Positions 48,904 to 57,469 of a stretch of DNA of 64,000 bases are shown here, piece after piece. Below the pieces are notes generated by a model. It was given only the letters and a program-made list of their open reading frames with translations, made no database searches and was not told the origin of the DNA. Where the stretch lies: contig NZ_OLKL01000039.1 of NCBI RefSeq assembly GCF_900291015.1, positions 62,238 through 126,237 on the forward strand, written 5' to 3'. Made by a program: the position numbers and the translations under genes. This DNA comes from Pseudomonas persica. GTDB lineage: Bacteria > Pseudomonadota > Gammaproteobacteria > Pseudomonadales > Pseudomonadaceae. Position 1 is the first letter of the stretch; every line of letters starts with the position of its first letter.

Positions 48904-50460
48904 ATGATCAGTGCCGCTGTCGAGCCTCACGTAGATTCATTCAACCCGGACAACCGCGAACCGCTCACCCCGGACTTCGCCGCGACAGGCAAGGCACCCG
49001 GCGCCCAGCGCCAGCACAACCGCAACAAACGCAAGATTTTGTTCGTGACCTCGGAAATCGCCGATCTGGTGAAAACCGGCGGTCTGGGTGACGTATCCGC
49101 AGCCTTGCCGCGCGCCCTGGCACACCTGCACGATGTTCGGGTGCTGATCCCCGGCTACCGCCAGGTAATGGCAAGTGACAACCCCATTCACATCGTCGGT
49201 GAACTGGGCGGCCACGCCGCCCTGCCGCCGTGCAAGATCGGGCGCATGGACATGGCCGATGGCTTGGTCATCTATGTGCTGATCTGCCCCGAGCTGTACC
49301 AGCGCGACGGCACCCCCTATGGCGCCAACAACGGCCGCGACTGGCCCGACAACCACATCCGTTTCGCCCGCCTGGGCCTGGCCGCCGCCGAAATCGCCGC
49401 CGGCGAAGGCAGGATCCACTGGAAGCCCGAAGTGGTGCACGCCCACGACTGGCCCGCAGGCCTGGCGCCGGCCTACATGCACTGGCGCGGGCTGAGTACG
49501 CCAACCCTGTTCACCATCCACAACCTGGCCTACCAGGGCGTGTACAGCCGCGGCTGCAGCCCGGAGCTGGCGATCCCCGAGCACGCCATGCAGCAGGAAG
49601 GCATGGAGTTCTACGGCAAGCTGTCGTTCCTCAAGGCCGGTCTGGCCTACGCCAGCCACATCACCACCGTCAGCGCCACCTATGCCCGGGAAATCACCAC
49701 CCCGGAATTCGGCTGCGGCCTGGACGGTTTCCTCGCCAGCAAGGCCCAGCAAGGCCTGCTTGGCGGCATCCCCAACGGCATCGACGAGAGCTGGGACTCG
49801 GCCACCGACAAGCATCTGCAGCACAACTTCAGCATCAACGACTGGGACGGCAAGGCACGCAACGCCCAGGAAGTGCGCGAGCTGTTCAAACTGCAGCCCT
49901 CCGAAGGCCCGCTGTTCGCCGTGGTTTCACGACTGGTCTACCAGAAAGGCCTGGACCTGACCCTGGCCGTGGCCGACTACATCGTCGAGCAAGGCGGGCA
50001 GATCGCGATCATCGGCCGTGGCGAGCCGGAAGAAGAGCAGGCCATGCGCGAGCTGGCGCTACGCCACCCGGGCCGCATCGGCGTGCGCATCGGCTTCAAC
50101 GAAACCGACGCCCGGCGCATGTTCGCCGGCAGCGACTTCCTGCTGATGCCGTCACGCTACGAGCCATGCGGTCTCAGCCAGATGTACGCGCAGCGCTTCG
50201 GCTCGCTGCCGGTGGCGCGCAACACCGGCGGCCTGGCCGACACCATCGAGTGCGGCGTCACCGGTTTCCTGTTCAACGAGTCCACCGTCGAGAGCTATCG
50301 CCAGGCACTCAGCCGCGCCTTCTATGTATACGGCAAGAAGGACCTGCTGAACGCCATGCGTTGCCTGTCGATGACCCAACCGTTCAACTGGTGCCAGGCC
50401 GTGGAACCCTACGCCCGCCTGTACGAGGACCTGGTCAAGCAGGCGCACAGCCACTACTGA
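48904..50460 (+). CDS. glgA: glycogen synthase (GT5)
   Basis: Adds glucose from ADP-glucose to alpha-1,4-glucan. It is 518 residues with the KTGGLGDVSAALPRAL donor loop (residues 59-74), the FTIHNLAYQGVYSRG segment and the C-terminal PSRYEPCGLSQMYAQRFG motif with the catalytic Glu. Compared with E. coli GlgA it carries about 44 extra polar N-terminal residues before KILFVTSEI; there is no other start codon with a ribosome site. GGAG at 48894-48897 supports ATG 48904. It heads a run with treZ-malQ-treY. Confidence 0.94.
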   Translation: MISAAVEPHVDSFNPDNREPLTPDFAATGKAPGAQRQHNRNKRKILFVTSEIADLVKTGGLGDVSAALPRALAHLHDVRVLIPGYRQVMASDNPIHIVGELGGHAALPPCKIGRMDMADGLVIYVLICPELYQRDGTPYGANNGRDWPDNHIRFARLGLAAAEIAAGEGRIHWKPEVVHAHDWPAGLAPAYMHWRGLSTPTLFTIHNLAYQGVYSRGCSPELAIPEHAMQQEGMEFYGKLSFLKAGLAYASHITTVSATYAREITTPEFGCGLDGFLASKAQQGLLGGIPNGIDESWDSATDKHLQHNFSINDWDGKARNAQEVRELFKLQPSEGPLFAVVSRLVYQKGLDLTLAVADYIVEQGGQIAIIGRGEPEEEQAMRELALRHPGRIGVRIGFNETDARRMFAGSDFLLMPSRYEPCGLSQMYAQRFGSLPVARNTGGLADTIECGVTGFLFNESTVESYRQALSRAFYVYGKKDLLNAMRCLSMTQPFNWCQAVEPYARLYEDLVKQAHSHY

Positions 50461-50473
50461 GCGGGAGCCGAAG

Positions 50474-52216
50474 ATGCACAGGCATGGCGCACACCTGCTG
50501 GACGCCACGTCGGCGCGCTTCGCCCTCTGGGCCCCGGATGCGCGCCGCGTAAGCGTGGAACTGGAGCAACAGCCGGCCTTCGAGCTGTTGCCCGATGATG
50601 CTGGCTGGTACACCGGTGTGGCCCCGTGCCAGGCCGGTGACCGTTACCGCTACCGTATCGACGGTGAACTGCTGGTGGCCGACCCGGCCTCGCGCTACCA
50701 GCCCGACGGCGTACAAGGGCCGAGCCAGGTGGTGGATGTGGCCAGCTATGCCTGGCAACACTCCTGGCAAGGCCGGCCCTGGCACGAGGCGGTCATCCAG
50801 GAGCTGCATGTCGGCTTGCTCGGTGGCTACACCGGGGTCGCCCGGCAACTGCCGCGCCTGGCCGAACTGGGCATCAGCGCCATCGAGCTGATGCCACTGG
50901 GGCAGTTCCCCGGCGAGCGCAACTGGGGTTACGACGGCGTGCTGCCCTATGCACCGCAAAACACCTACGGCAGCCCCGAGCAACTGTGTGCGCTGGTCGA
51001 CCAGGCCCACGGCCAGGGGCTGATGGTGCTGGTCGACGTGGTGTACAACCACTTCGGCCCCGACGGTAATTACCTGCACCAGTACGCCAGCCCGTTCTTC
51101 CGCGACGACCGCCAGACCCCGTGGGGCGCAGCCATCGACTTCCGTCGCCCGCAAGTGCGCGAGTACTTCATCCAGAACGCCCTGATGTGGCTGTGCGACT
51201 ACCGCTGCGATGGCCTGCGCCTGGATGCCGTGCACGCCATCGACCAGCCCGACTTCCTGGTCGAGCTGGCGCAAAGGGTGCGCGCTGCCGTGCAGCCGGG
51301 CCGCCACGTGTGGCTGGTACTGGAGAACGAGCACAACCAGGCCTTCCTGCTGGAACAGGGCTTCGACGCCCAGTGGAACGACGACGGCCACAATGCCCTG
51401 CACGTGCTGCTGACCGGTGAAACCGAAGGCTACTACGCCGACTACCGGCAGCGCCCCATCGACCAGTTGGCCCGCTGCCTTGCCGAAGGCTTCGTGTTCC
51501 AGGGCCAGGCCAACCGCCATGGCATGCCCCGCGGCGAGCCCAGCGGGCACCTGGCGCCCAGCGCCTTCGTGCTGTTCCTGCAGAACCATGACCAGGTCGG
51601 CAACCGCGCCCTGGGCGAGCGCCTGACCCGCCTGTGCCCGCTGCCGGCGCTGCGCGCTGCTACCGGCCTGTTGCTGCTGGCGCCGATGATCCCGCTGCTG
51701 TTCATGGGCGACGACGACGGCAGCTGCCAGCCGTTCCTGTTCTTCACCGACTTCCATGACCAGTTGGCCGACGCCGTGCGCGAAGGCCGGCGCGGCGAGT
51801 TCGCCCATTTCCCCGCCTTCGCCGACCCCGAGCAGCGCCAACGCATCCCCGATCCCAACGCCGAACAGACCTTCGAGGCCTCCCGCCCGCAGGCCAGGGA
51901 AGTGATCGCCGGCTGGCACGGCCTGTACCAGCAGTTGCTCGACCTGCGCCACCGCCATGTGATTCCGCACCTGCCCGGCAGCCGCGCGCTGGGCGCCGAG
52001 GTGCTCGGCGACAAGGCACTGACCGCACGCTGGCAGCTGGGCGATGGCAACACCCTGCGCATCGACCTGAACCTGGCGGCTACCCCACAGGCGGTCGAGC
52101 TGCCCGCGCCGGCCACCCGGCTGTTCGACAGCAGCAACACCCGGCACCCCGATACCCATCTGGCCGCGTACAGCTGCGTGGTCAGCCTGCTTCCCCCTGC
52201 CCAGGAGCGCCCATGA
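50474..52216 (+). CDS. treZ: malto-oligosyltrehalose trehalohydrolase TreZ
   Basis: Releases free trehalose from the maltooligosyltrehalose made by TreY. It is 580 residues: a CBM48-like N-terminal sandwich (1-95), then the GH13 barrel with the TreZ pattern ELHVGLLGGYTGVARQLPRL. Catalytic Asp is in DGLRLDAVHAI, acid Glu in VLENEHN and the stabilising Asp in LQNHDQVGNRA. The segment usually read as MGEEWG/YG is MGDDDG here. It is 13 bp after glgA and overlaps malQ by 4 bp. Confidence 0.94.
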   Translation: MHRHGAHLLDATSARFALWAPDARRVSVELEQQPAFELLPDDAGWYTGVAPCQAGDRYRYRIDGELLVADPASRYQPDGVQGPSQVVDVASYAWQHSWQGRPWHEAVIQELHVGLLGGYTGVARQLPRLAELGISAIELMPLGQFPGERNWGYDGVLPYAPQNTYGSPEQLCALVDQAHGQGLMVLVDVVYNHFGPDGNYLHQYASPFFRDDRQTPWGAAIDFRRPQVREYFIQNALMWLCDYRCDGLRLDAVHAIDQPDFLVELAQRVRAAVQPGRHVWLVLENEHNQAFLLEQGFDAQWNDDGHNALHVLLTGETEGYYADYRQRPIDQLARCLAEGFVFQGQANRHGMPRGEPSGHLAPSAFVLFLQNHDQVGNRALGERLTRLCPLPALRAATGLLLLAPMIPLLFMGDDDGSCQPFLFFTDFHDQLADAVREGRRGEFAHFPAFADPEQRQRIPDPNAEQTFEASRPQAREVIAGWHGLYQQLLDLRHRHVIPHLPGSRALGAEVLGDKALTARWQLGDGNTLRIDLNLAATPQAVELPAPATRLFDSSNTRHPDTHLAAYSCVVSLLPPAQERP

Positions 52217-54282
52217 GCGAAACTGCCCTGCACCGCCTGGCGACCCGCGTCGGGCTAAGCCGCGACTGGATCGACGCCAATGCCCGGCCCCAGCGTGTCA
52301 GCGACGAGGTGCTGCGCAATATCCTTGAAGGCCTTGGTCACCCGGCCACCGATGACGCCGCCATTGCCGCCAGCCTGCGCGCCGTGGACGCTGCCGAAGA
52401 CAGTGAGCACCTGCCACCGCTGCTGACCGCCGACCTCGGCCAGCCACTGGCACTGGCGCGCTACTTCAGCGCCGCCAGCGTCGCGCACTGCACCCTGGAA
52501 GACCACAGCGCCCTCACCCTCAGCCTCGACGACCAGGCCCGCCTGCCTGGTGCGCTGCCCATCGGCTACCACCAGGTGGCAATCGACAGCCGCCGCTTCA
52601 CCGTGGCCGTGGCCCCACCACGCTGCCACAGCCTTGAAGACCGGGTGCAACAGCCGACCCCGCGCTGCTGGGGCCTGACCGTGCAGCTGTACAGCCTGCG
52701 CCGCCCCGGCGATGGCGGCTTCGGCGACTGCCTGGCGCTGGAGCAACTGGCCCGCGCGGCCGCCGAGCGCGGTGCCGATGCCCTGGCCATCAGCCCGATC
52801 CACGCCCTGTCGGCCATCGACCAGACGCACTACAGCCCCTACTCGCCCTCCAGCCGCCTGCTGCTCAATACCCTGTACGCCAGCCCGGCCGCGCTACTGG
52901 GCGAGCGGGCGGTGCGCGTGGCCATCGAAGCCTGCGGCCTGGAGCAACAGCTGGAAGACCTGGAGCAAGGCCCGCTGGTCGACTGGTCGCGTGCCGCCAG
53001 CGCCCGCCAGCGCCTGCTTGAGGCCCTGTACCAGGGTTTCAGCCAGGGCGACCACCCGCTGCGCAAGGATTTCGACAGTTTCCGCGAAGCCGGCGGCCAG
53101 GCCCTGGAACACCACTGCCGCTTCGAGGTGCTGCAGGCCCAAGCCGTGGAGCACGGCCTGGGCGCCGACTGGCGTCACTGGCCCAAGGCCTGGCACGACC
53201 CGTACCACCCGGAAGTGGAGGCCTTCGCCAACACTTACCCGGCCAAGATCGAGTTCCATGCTTTCTGTCAATGGCTGACCGAACGGGGCCTGCAACGCGC
53301 CCAGGAAGCCGCACGCGGCAACGGCATGGCGGTCGGCCTGATCGCTGACCTGGCGGTGGGCGCCGACGGTGCCGGTAGCCAGGCCTGGAGCCGCCAGGAC
53401 GAGCTGCTGGCAGGCCTGAAAGTGGGTGCACCGCCCGACATCCTCAACCGTGCCGGCCAGGACTGGGGCATCTGCGCCTTCTCGCCCGAGGGCCTCAAGC
53501 GCAACGGCTACCGCGCCTTCATCGAAATGCTGCGGGCCAACCTCGCCCACGCCGGCGGCCTGCGCATCGACCATGTCATGGGCCTGCGCCGGCTGTGGCT
53601 GATCCCGCAGGGGGCCAAGCCCAGCGAAGGCGCCTACCTCAACTACCCGCTGGACGACCTGCTGCGCCTGCTGGCGCTGGAGTCGGTACGCCACCAGGCC
53701 ATCATCCTCGGTGAAGACCTGGGCACCGTGCCGGACGGCCTGCGCGAGCAACTGGCGGCCAAGGCCGTGCTGGGCATGCGCGTGCTACCGTTCGAGCAGA
53801 CCCAGCCCGGCCATTTCAAGCCGATTCTCGACTGGCCGGACAGCGCCCTGGCCACCACCGGCACCCACGACCTGGCGCCACTGGCCGGCTGGCTGGAAAA
53901 CCGCGACATCGACTGGAGCCACCGCCTGCAACTGATCGACGCCGCCACCGAACTGCACTGGCGCCACGAGCGGCAGAAGGAGCACGACGGCCTGCGCCGC
54001 ACCCTGGAGGCCAACTACGGCACGCTGCCGGACAACCACGCGCTGATCGACGCGGCCATCCGCTACGTCGGCCACACCCGCGCACCGCTGGTGCTGGTGC
54101 CGCTGGAAGACCTGCTGGGCTGCGACGAGCAACCCAACCTGCCAGGCACTACCACCGGCCACCCTAACTGGCGACGACGCTTTGCCCGACCGGTACGTGA
54201 ACTGCTCGACGACGATGACGCCGCACGCCGCCTGGAACTGCTGGCCCAGGCCCGCGAACAGGCCTGGGAGCGTGACCGATGA
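52213..54282 (+). CDS. malQ: 4-alpha-glucanotransferase (amylomaltase, GH77)
   Basis: Transfers alpha-1,4-glucan segments between chains, supplying or recycling oligosaccharides. It is 689 residues with a long N-terminal extension (about 150 residues) as in MalQ of gammaproteobacteria. The barrel has PYSPSSRLLLNTLY, the nucleophile Asp in GGLRIDHVMGL, acid Glu in LGEDLGTVP, and TGTHDLAPLAGW with the third Asp. ATGA overlaps join it to treZ (upstream) and treY (downstream), so it is part of the trehalose operon. Confidence 0.95.
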   Translation: MSETALHRLATRVGLSRDWIDANARPQRVSDEVLRNILEGLGHPATDDAAIAASLRAVDAAEDSEHLPPLLTADLGQPLALARYFSAASVAHCTLEDHSALTLSLDDQARLPGALPIGYHQVAIDSRRFTVAVAPPRCHSLEDRVQQPTPRCWGLTVQLYSLRRPGDGGFGDCLALEQLARAAAERGADALAISPIHALSAIDQTHYSPYSPSSRLLLNTLYASPAALLGERAVRVAIEACGLEQQLEDLEQGPLVDWSRAASARQRLLEALYQGFSQGDHPLRKDFDSFREAGGQALEHHCRFEVLQAQAVEHGLGADWRHWPKAWHDPYHPEVEAFANTYPAKIEFHAFCQWLTERGLQRAQEAARGNGMAVGLIADLAVGADGAGSQAWSRQDELLAGLKVGAPPDILNRAGQDWGICAFSPEGLKRNGYRAFIEMLRANLAHAGGLRIDHVMGLRRLWLIPQGAKPSEGAYLNYPLDDLLRLLALESVRHQAIILGEDLGTVPDGLREQLAAKAVLGMRVLPFEQTQPGHFKPILDWPDSALATTGTHDLAPLAGWLENRDIDWSHRLQLIDAATELHWRHERQKEHDGLRRTLEANYGTLPDNHALIDAAIRYVGHTRAPLVLVPLEDLLGCDEQPNLPGTTTGHPNWRRRFARPVRELLDDDDAARRLELLAQAREQAWERDR

Positions 54283-57053
54283 AAGCGCTGACCGCGACCC
54301 TGCGCCTGCAGTTTCACAGTGATTTCACCCTCGATCACGCCGTGCCGCTGGTGCCGTACTTTGCCCAGCTGGGCATCAGCCACCTGTATGCCTCGCCGAT
54401 CCTCAAGGCGCGCGCCGGCTCACGCCACGGCTACGACGTGGTCGACCCGACCTGCGTCAACCCCGAGCTGGGCGGCGAGGCGGCACTGCAACGGCTGGTC
54501 GCAGCCCTGCGCCAGCACGGCATGGGGCTGATCCTCGACACAGTGTCCAACCACATGGCCGTGGGCGGTGCCGACAACCCGTGGTGGCAGAGCCTGCTGG
54601 CCTGGGGCCGGCGCAGCCCGTATGCGGAATTCTTCGACATCCAGTGGCACTCCAGCGACCCACTGCTGGCCGGCCAGCTGCTGTTGCCGTTCCTCGCCAG
54701 CGACTATGGCATAGCGCTGAAAAATGGCGAGATACCGCTTGAGTTCGACAAGCACCTTGGGCTGCTGCAAATCGCCCATTACCAACACCGCTTCCCTATC
54801 TGCCCGATCGACTATGGCTGGATTCTCGCCCTCAGCCCGGAGCCGGCGCTCCAGGCCCTGGCCGAACGCTTCAGCGCGTTGAACGCATCGGCCACGCCGC
54901 TGGCCGACGCCCTGCCCCTGCAAGCCGAACTGGCGCGCCTGGCAGGCGCAGGCGCCGACCTCGAATCGGCCCTGGTGGCGTTCGACAGCCGTAGCGAGAA
55001 CGGCTTCAAGCGCCTGCACCTGCTGCTGGAACGCCAGAGCTACCGCCTGGCCAGCTGGCGCACCGCCGCCGACGACATCAACTGGCGGCGCTTCTTCGAC
55101 ATCAACGAACTGGGCGGCCTGCGGGTTGAACGCGCGGTGGTGTTCGAAGCCACCCACGCCAAGCTGTTCGAACTGATCGAGCGTGGCCTGGTGGACGGCC
55201 TGCGCATCGACCATATCGACGGCCTGGCCGACCCGCGCGGTTATTGCCGCAAGCTGCGCCGAAGGGTCGATGGCCTGCTGGCGCGGCGGCCATTGCATGC
55301 CGCCCTGGAGCATTTCCCCATTTACGTGGAAAAGATCCTCGGCACCAACGAGCACCTGCACCGCGACTGGCTTACCGATGGCACTACCGGCTATGACTTC
55401 ATGAACCAGGTCTCGCTGCTGCAGCACGACCCGGCGGGCGAAGCAGCACTGACCGAGCTGTGGGCCAATGTGAGCGAACGCCCCGACTTCCCCGAAGAAG
55501 TGCGTCAGGCCCGCCACCTGGTGCTCAATGCCAGCCTGGCCGGCGACTGCGAGTCGGTGGCCCAGGCGCTGTTGCAGGTAGCGCGCAACGACCTGATGAC
55601 CCGCGACCTGACTCTGGGCGCAATCCGCCGCGCGTTGCAGGCGCTGGTGGCGCACTACCCGGTGTACCGCACCTACTTCAATGCCTGCGGGCGCCCGGCA
55701 GAAGACGAAAGGTTTTTCCAGCAGGCGCTGGCCAATGCCCGCCAGGACCTCGGCGAAGCCGACTGGCCACTGCTCGAGCAGCTTGAACAATGGCTGGGCG
55801 GGCAAGCCTGGCGCCACCTGCCAGCGGGGCGGGCACGCAAGCAGCTGCGCCACGCCTGCGTGCGCTTTCAGCAACTCACCGCGCCAAGCGCCGCCAAGGC
55901 AGTGGAAGACACCGCTTTCTACCGCAGCGCCCGGCTGCTGTCGCGCAACGACGTGGGCTTCGACGCCGAGCGTTTCAGCGCCCCGCTCGAACACTTCCAC
56001 GATGAAGCCCAATGGCGCCTGCGCGATTTCCCCGACAACCTGCTGGCCAGCGCCACCCATGACCACAAGCGCGGCGAAGACACCCGCGCGCGCCTGGCCG
56101 TGCTCAGCGAGCGCGGCCCATGGCTGGCCAGCCGAATGGAACACTGGCGCGAACTGGCCACGCCGTTGCGCACGCAACTGGATGACGGCTCGGCGCCCAG
56201 CCCCGGCGACGAGCTGATGCTGGTGCAGACCTTGCTGGGCAGCTGGCCGCTGGACCTCGACCTGCACGACGACAACGCCCTTGGCCAGTACGCCGAACGC
56301 ATTCGCCAGTGGCAGCAGAAGGCCCTGCGCGAGGCCAAGCTGCGCAGCAGCTGGAGCGCGCCGAACGAGGCCTACGAAAGCGCCTGCGCCCGCTACATCG
56401 ATGGCCTGCTGCTGGACAGCGAGAACCAGCAACTGCGCAAATCGCTGGCCGATGCCGCGCACCTGCTGGCCTGCCCCGGCGCCCTCAATGGCCTGGCCCA
56501 GGCCCTGCTGCGCATGACCGCACCCGGTGTGCCCGACCTGTACCAGGGCAACGAATACTGGGACTTCAGCCTGGTCGACCCGGATAACCGTCGCACCGTG
56601 GACTATGCTTGCAGGCGTCGCACCCTGGACGATGCAACGCCGGTAGCCGAGCTGCTGGCGCACTGGCGCGACGGCCGCCTCAAGCAGGCGCTGATCGCCC
56701 GGGTGCTGGACTGCCGCCTGGCCCACGCCGAGTTGTTCCGCCGTGGCGCCTACCTGCCATTGACCGTGCACGGCCGGCACGCCGACAAGGTGGTGGCCTT
56801 CGCCCGCCTGGGCGAAGGCGAGCGCGCCGTCATCATCGCGCCACGCCTGGCCAGTACCTTGCTGGCGGGTGCACCGATACCCCTGATCCCGGCACAGAAC
56901 TGGGACGACACCCGAGTCAGCCTGCCGTTTGCCTTGTCGCCTGCCAACTCGACGGGACTTTTCCCCAGTGCTGCGGTCAGCTCTTCCAGGGAGCTGTTGT
57001 TGAGCGCCGTGCTGGCGGAGTTTCCGGTCAACCTGCTGATACAACAATCTTGA
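54279..57053 (+). CDS. treY: malto-oligosyltrehalose synthase TreY
   Basis: Isomerises the reducing end of maltodextrin or glycogen chains to an alpha,alpha-1,1 bond. It is 924 residues, in the family's upper size range. TreY landmarks are LRLQFHSDFTLDHAVPLVPY at the start, HGMGLILDTVSNHMA, GLRIDHIDGLADPRGYC (nucleophile), YVEKILGTNEHL (acid) and SATHDHKRGEDTRARL. It overlaps malQ by 4 bp and is followed 17 bp later by the DUF2934 gene. Confidence 0.96.
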   Translation: MKALTATLRLQFHSDFTLDHAVPLVPYFAQLGISHLYASPILKARAGSRHGYDVVDPTCVNPELGGEAALQRLVAALRQHGMGLILDTVSNHMAVGGADNPWWQSLLAWGRRSPYAEFFDIQWHSSDPLLAGQLLLPFLASDYGIALKNGEIPLEFDKHLGLLQIAHYQHRFPICPIDYGWILALSPEPALQALAERFSALNASATPLADALPLQAELARLAGAGADLESALVAFDSRSENGFKRLHLLLERQSYRLASWRTAADDINWRRFFDINELGGLRVERAVVFEATHAKLFELIERGLVDGLRIDHIDGLADPRGYCRKLRRRVDGLLARRPLHAALEHFPIYVEKILGTNEHLHRDWLTDGTTGYDFMNQVSLLQHDPAGEAALTELWANVSERPDFPEEVRQARHLVLNASLAGDCESVAQALLQVARNDLMTRDLTLGAIRRALQALVAHYPVYRTYFNACGRPAEDERFFQQALANARQDLGEADWPLLEQLEQWLGGQAWRHLPAGRARKQLRHACVRFQQLTAPSAAKAVEDTAFYRSARLLSRNDVGFDAERFSAPLEHFHDEAQWRLRDFPDNLLASATHDHKRGEDTRARLAVLSERGPWLASRMEHWRELATPLRTQLDDGSAPSPGDELMLVQTLLGSWPLDLDLHDDNALGQYAERIRQWQQKALREAKLRSSWSAPNEAYESACARYIDGLLLDSENQQLRKSLADAAHLLACPGALNGLAQALLRMTAPGVPDLYQGNEYWDFSLVDPDNRRTVDYACRRRTLDDATPVAELLAHWRDGRLKQALIARVLDCRLAHAELFRRGAYLPLTVHGRHADKVVAFARLGEGERAVIIAPRLASTLLAGAPIPLIPAQNWDDTRVSLPFALSPANSTGLFPSAAVSSSRELLLSAVLAEFPVNLLIQQS

Positions 57054-57070
57054 GCATCAGGAGCGTCATG

Positions 57071-57316
57071 ATGAGTATTGATGAAAAACGGATCCGCGAA
57101 TTCGCCTACCAGATCTGGGAGTCCGAAGGTAAGCCCACCGGCCAGGAAGAACGCCATTGGGACATGGCCCGCAAGCTGGCCGAAGCCGAGGCGCTGGCAC
57201 CCAAGGCGGCGCCGCGCAAGCGGGCGCCGGCCAAGCCCAAGGTAGCGGCTGAACCGGTTGAGAAAGCCGTAGCAGTGAAGAAGCCCCGGGCGGTGAAAAA
57301 GCCGGCTGCCGGTTAA
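57071..57316 (+). CDS. DUF2934 protein with Lys/Ala/Pro-rich tail
   Basis: The product has about 81 residues; ATG 57071 is 7 bp after AGGAG, and an ATG 3 bp earlier is equally in frame. The first 40 residues carry the DUF2934 core (RIREFAYQIWESEGKPTGQE and ERHWDMARKLAEAEAL). The rest is a basic tail rich in KAAPRKRAPAKPK-type repeats, like histone H1 or AlgP tails. Function is unknown; related genes often sit in glycogen or trehalose clusters of rhizobia and pseudomonads. It could bind nucleic acid through the tail, which is inference. Confidence 0.85.
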   Translation: MSIDEKRIREFAYQIWESEGKPTGQEERHWDMARKLAEAEALAPKAAPRKRAPAKPKVAAEPVEKAVAVKKPRAVKKPAAG

Positions 57317-57428
57317 GCCTGCACCGGCCTCTTCGCGGGTAAACCCGCTCCTACAGGGATAGCGCCAGGCCTGAGGATGACGGTGTACCTGTGGGAGCGG
57401 GTTTACCCGCGAAGAGGCCGGTGCAGGC
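57317..57428. repeat. REP pair, family A, inverted
   Basis: GCCTGCACCGGCCTCTTCGC ... and inverted ... GCGAAGAGGCCGGTGCAGGC, a near-perfect pair just after the DUF2934 stop. Confidence 0.92.
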
Positions 57429-57469
57429 CTACACAGCTCCCTCCCCCACAACGGCCACAGAGGACCGCC

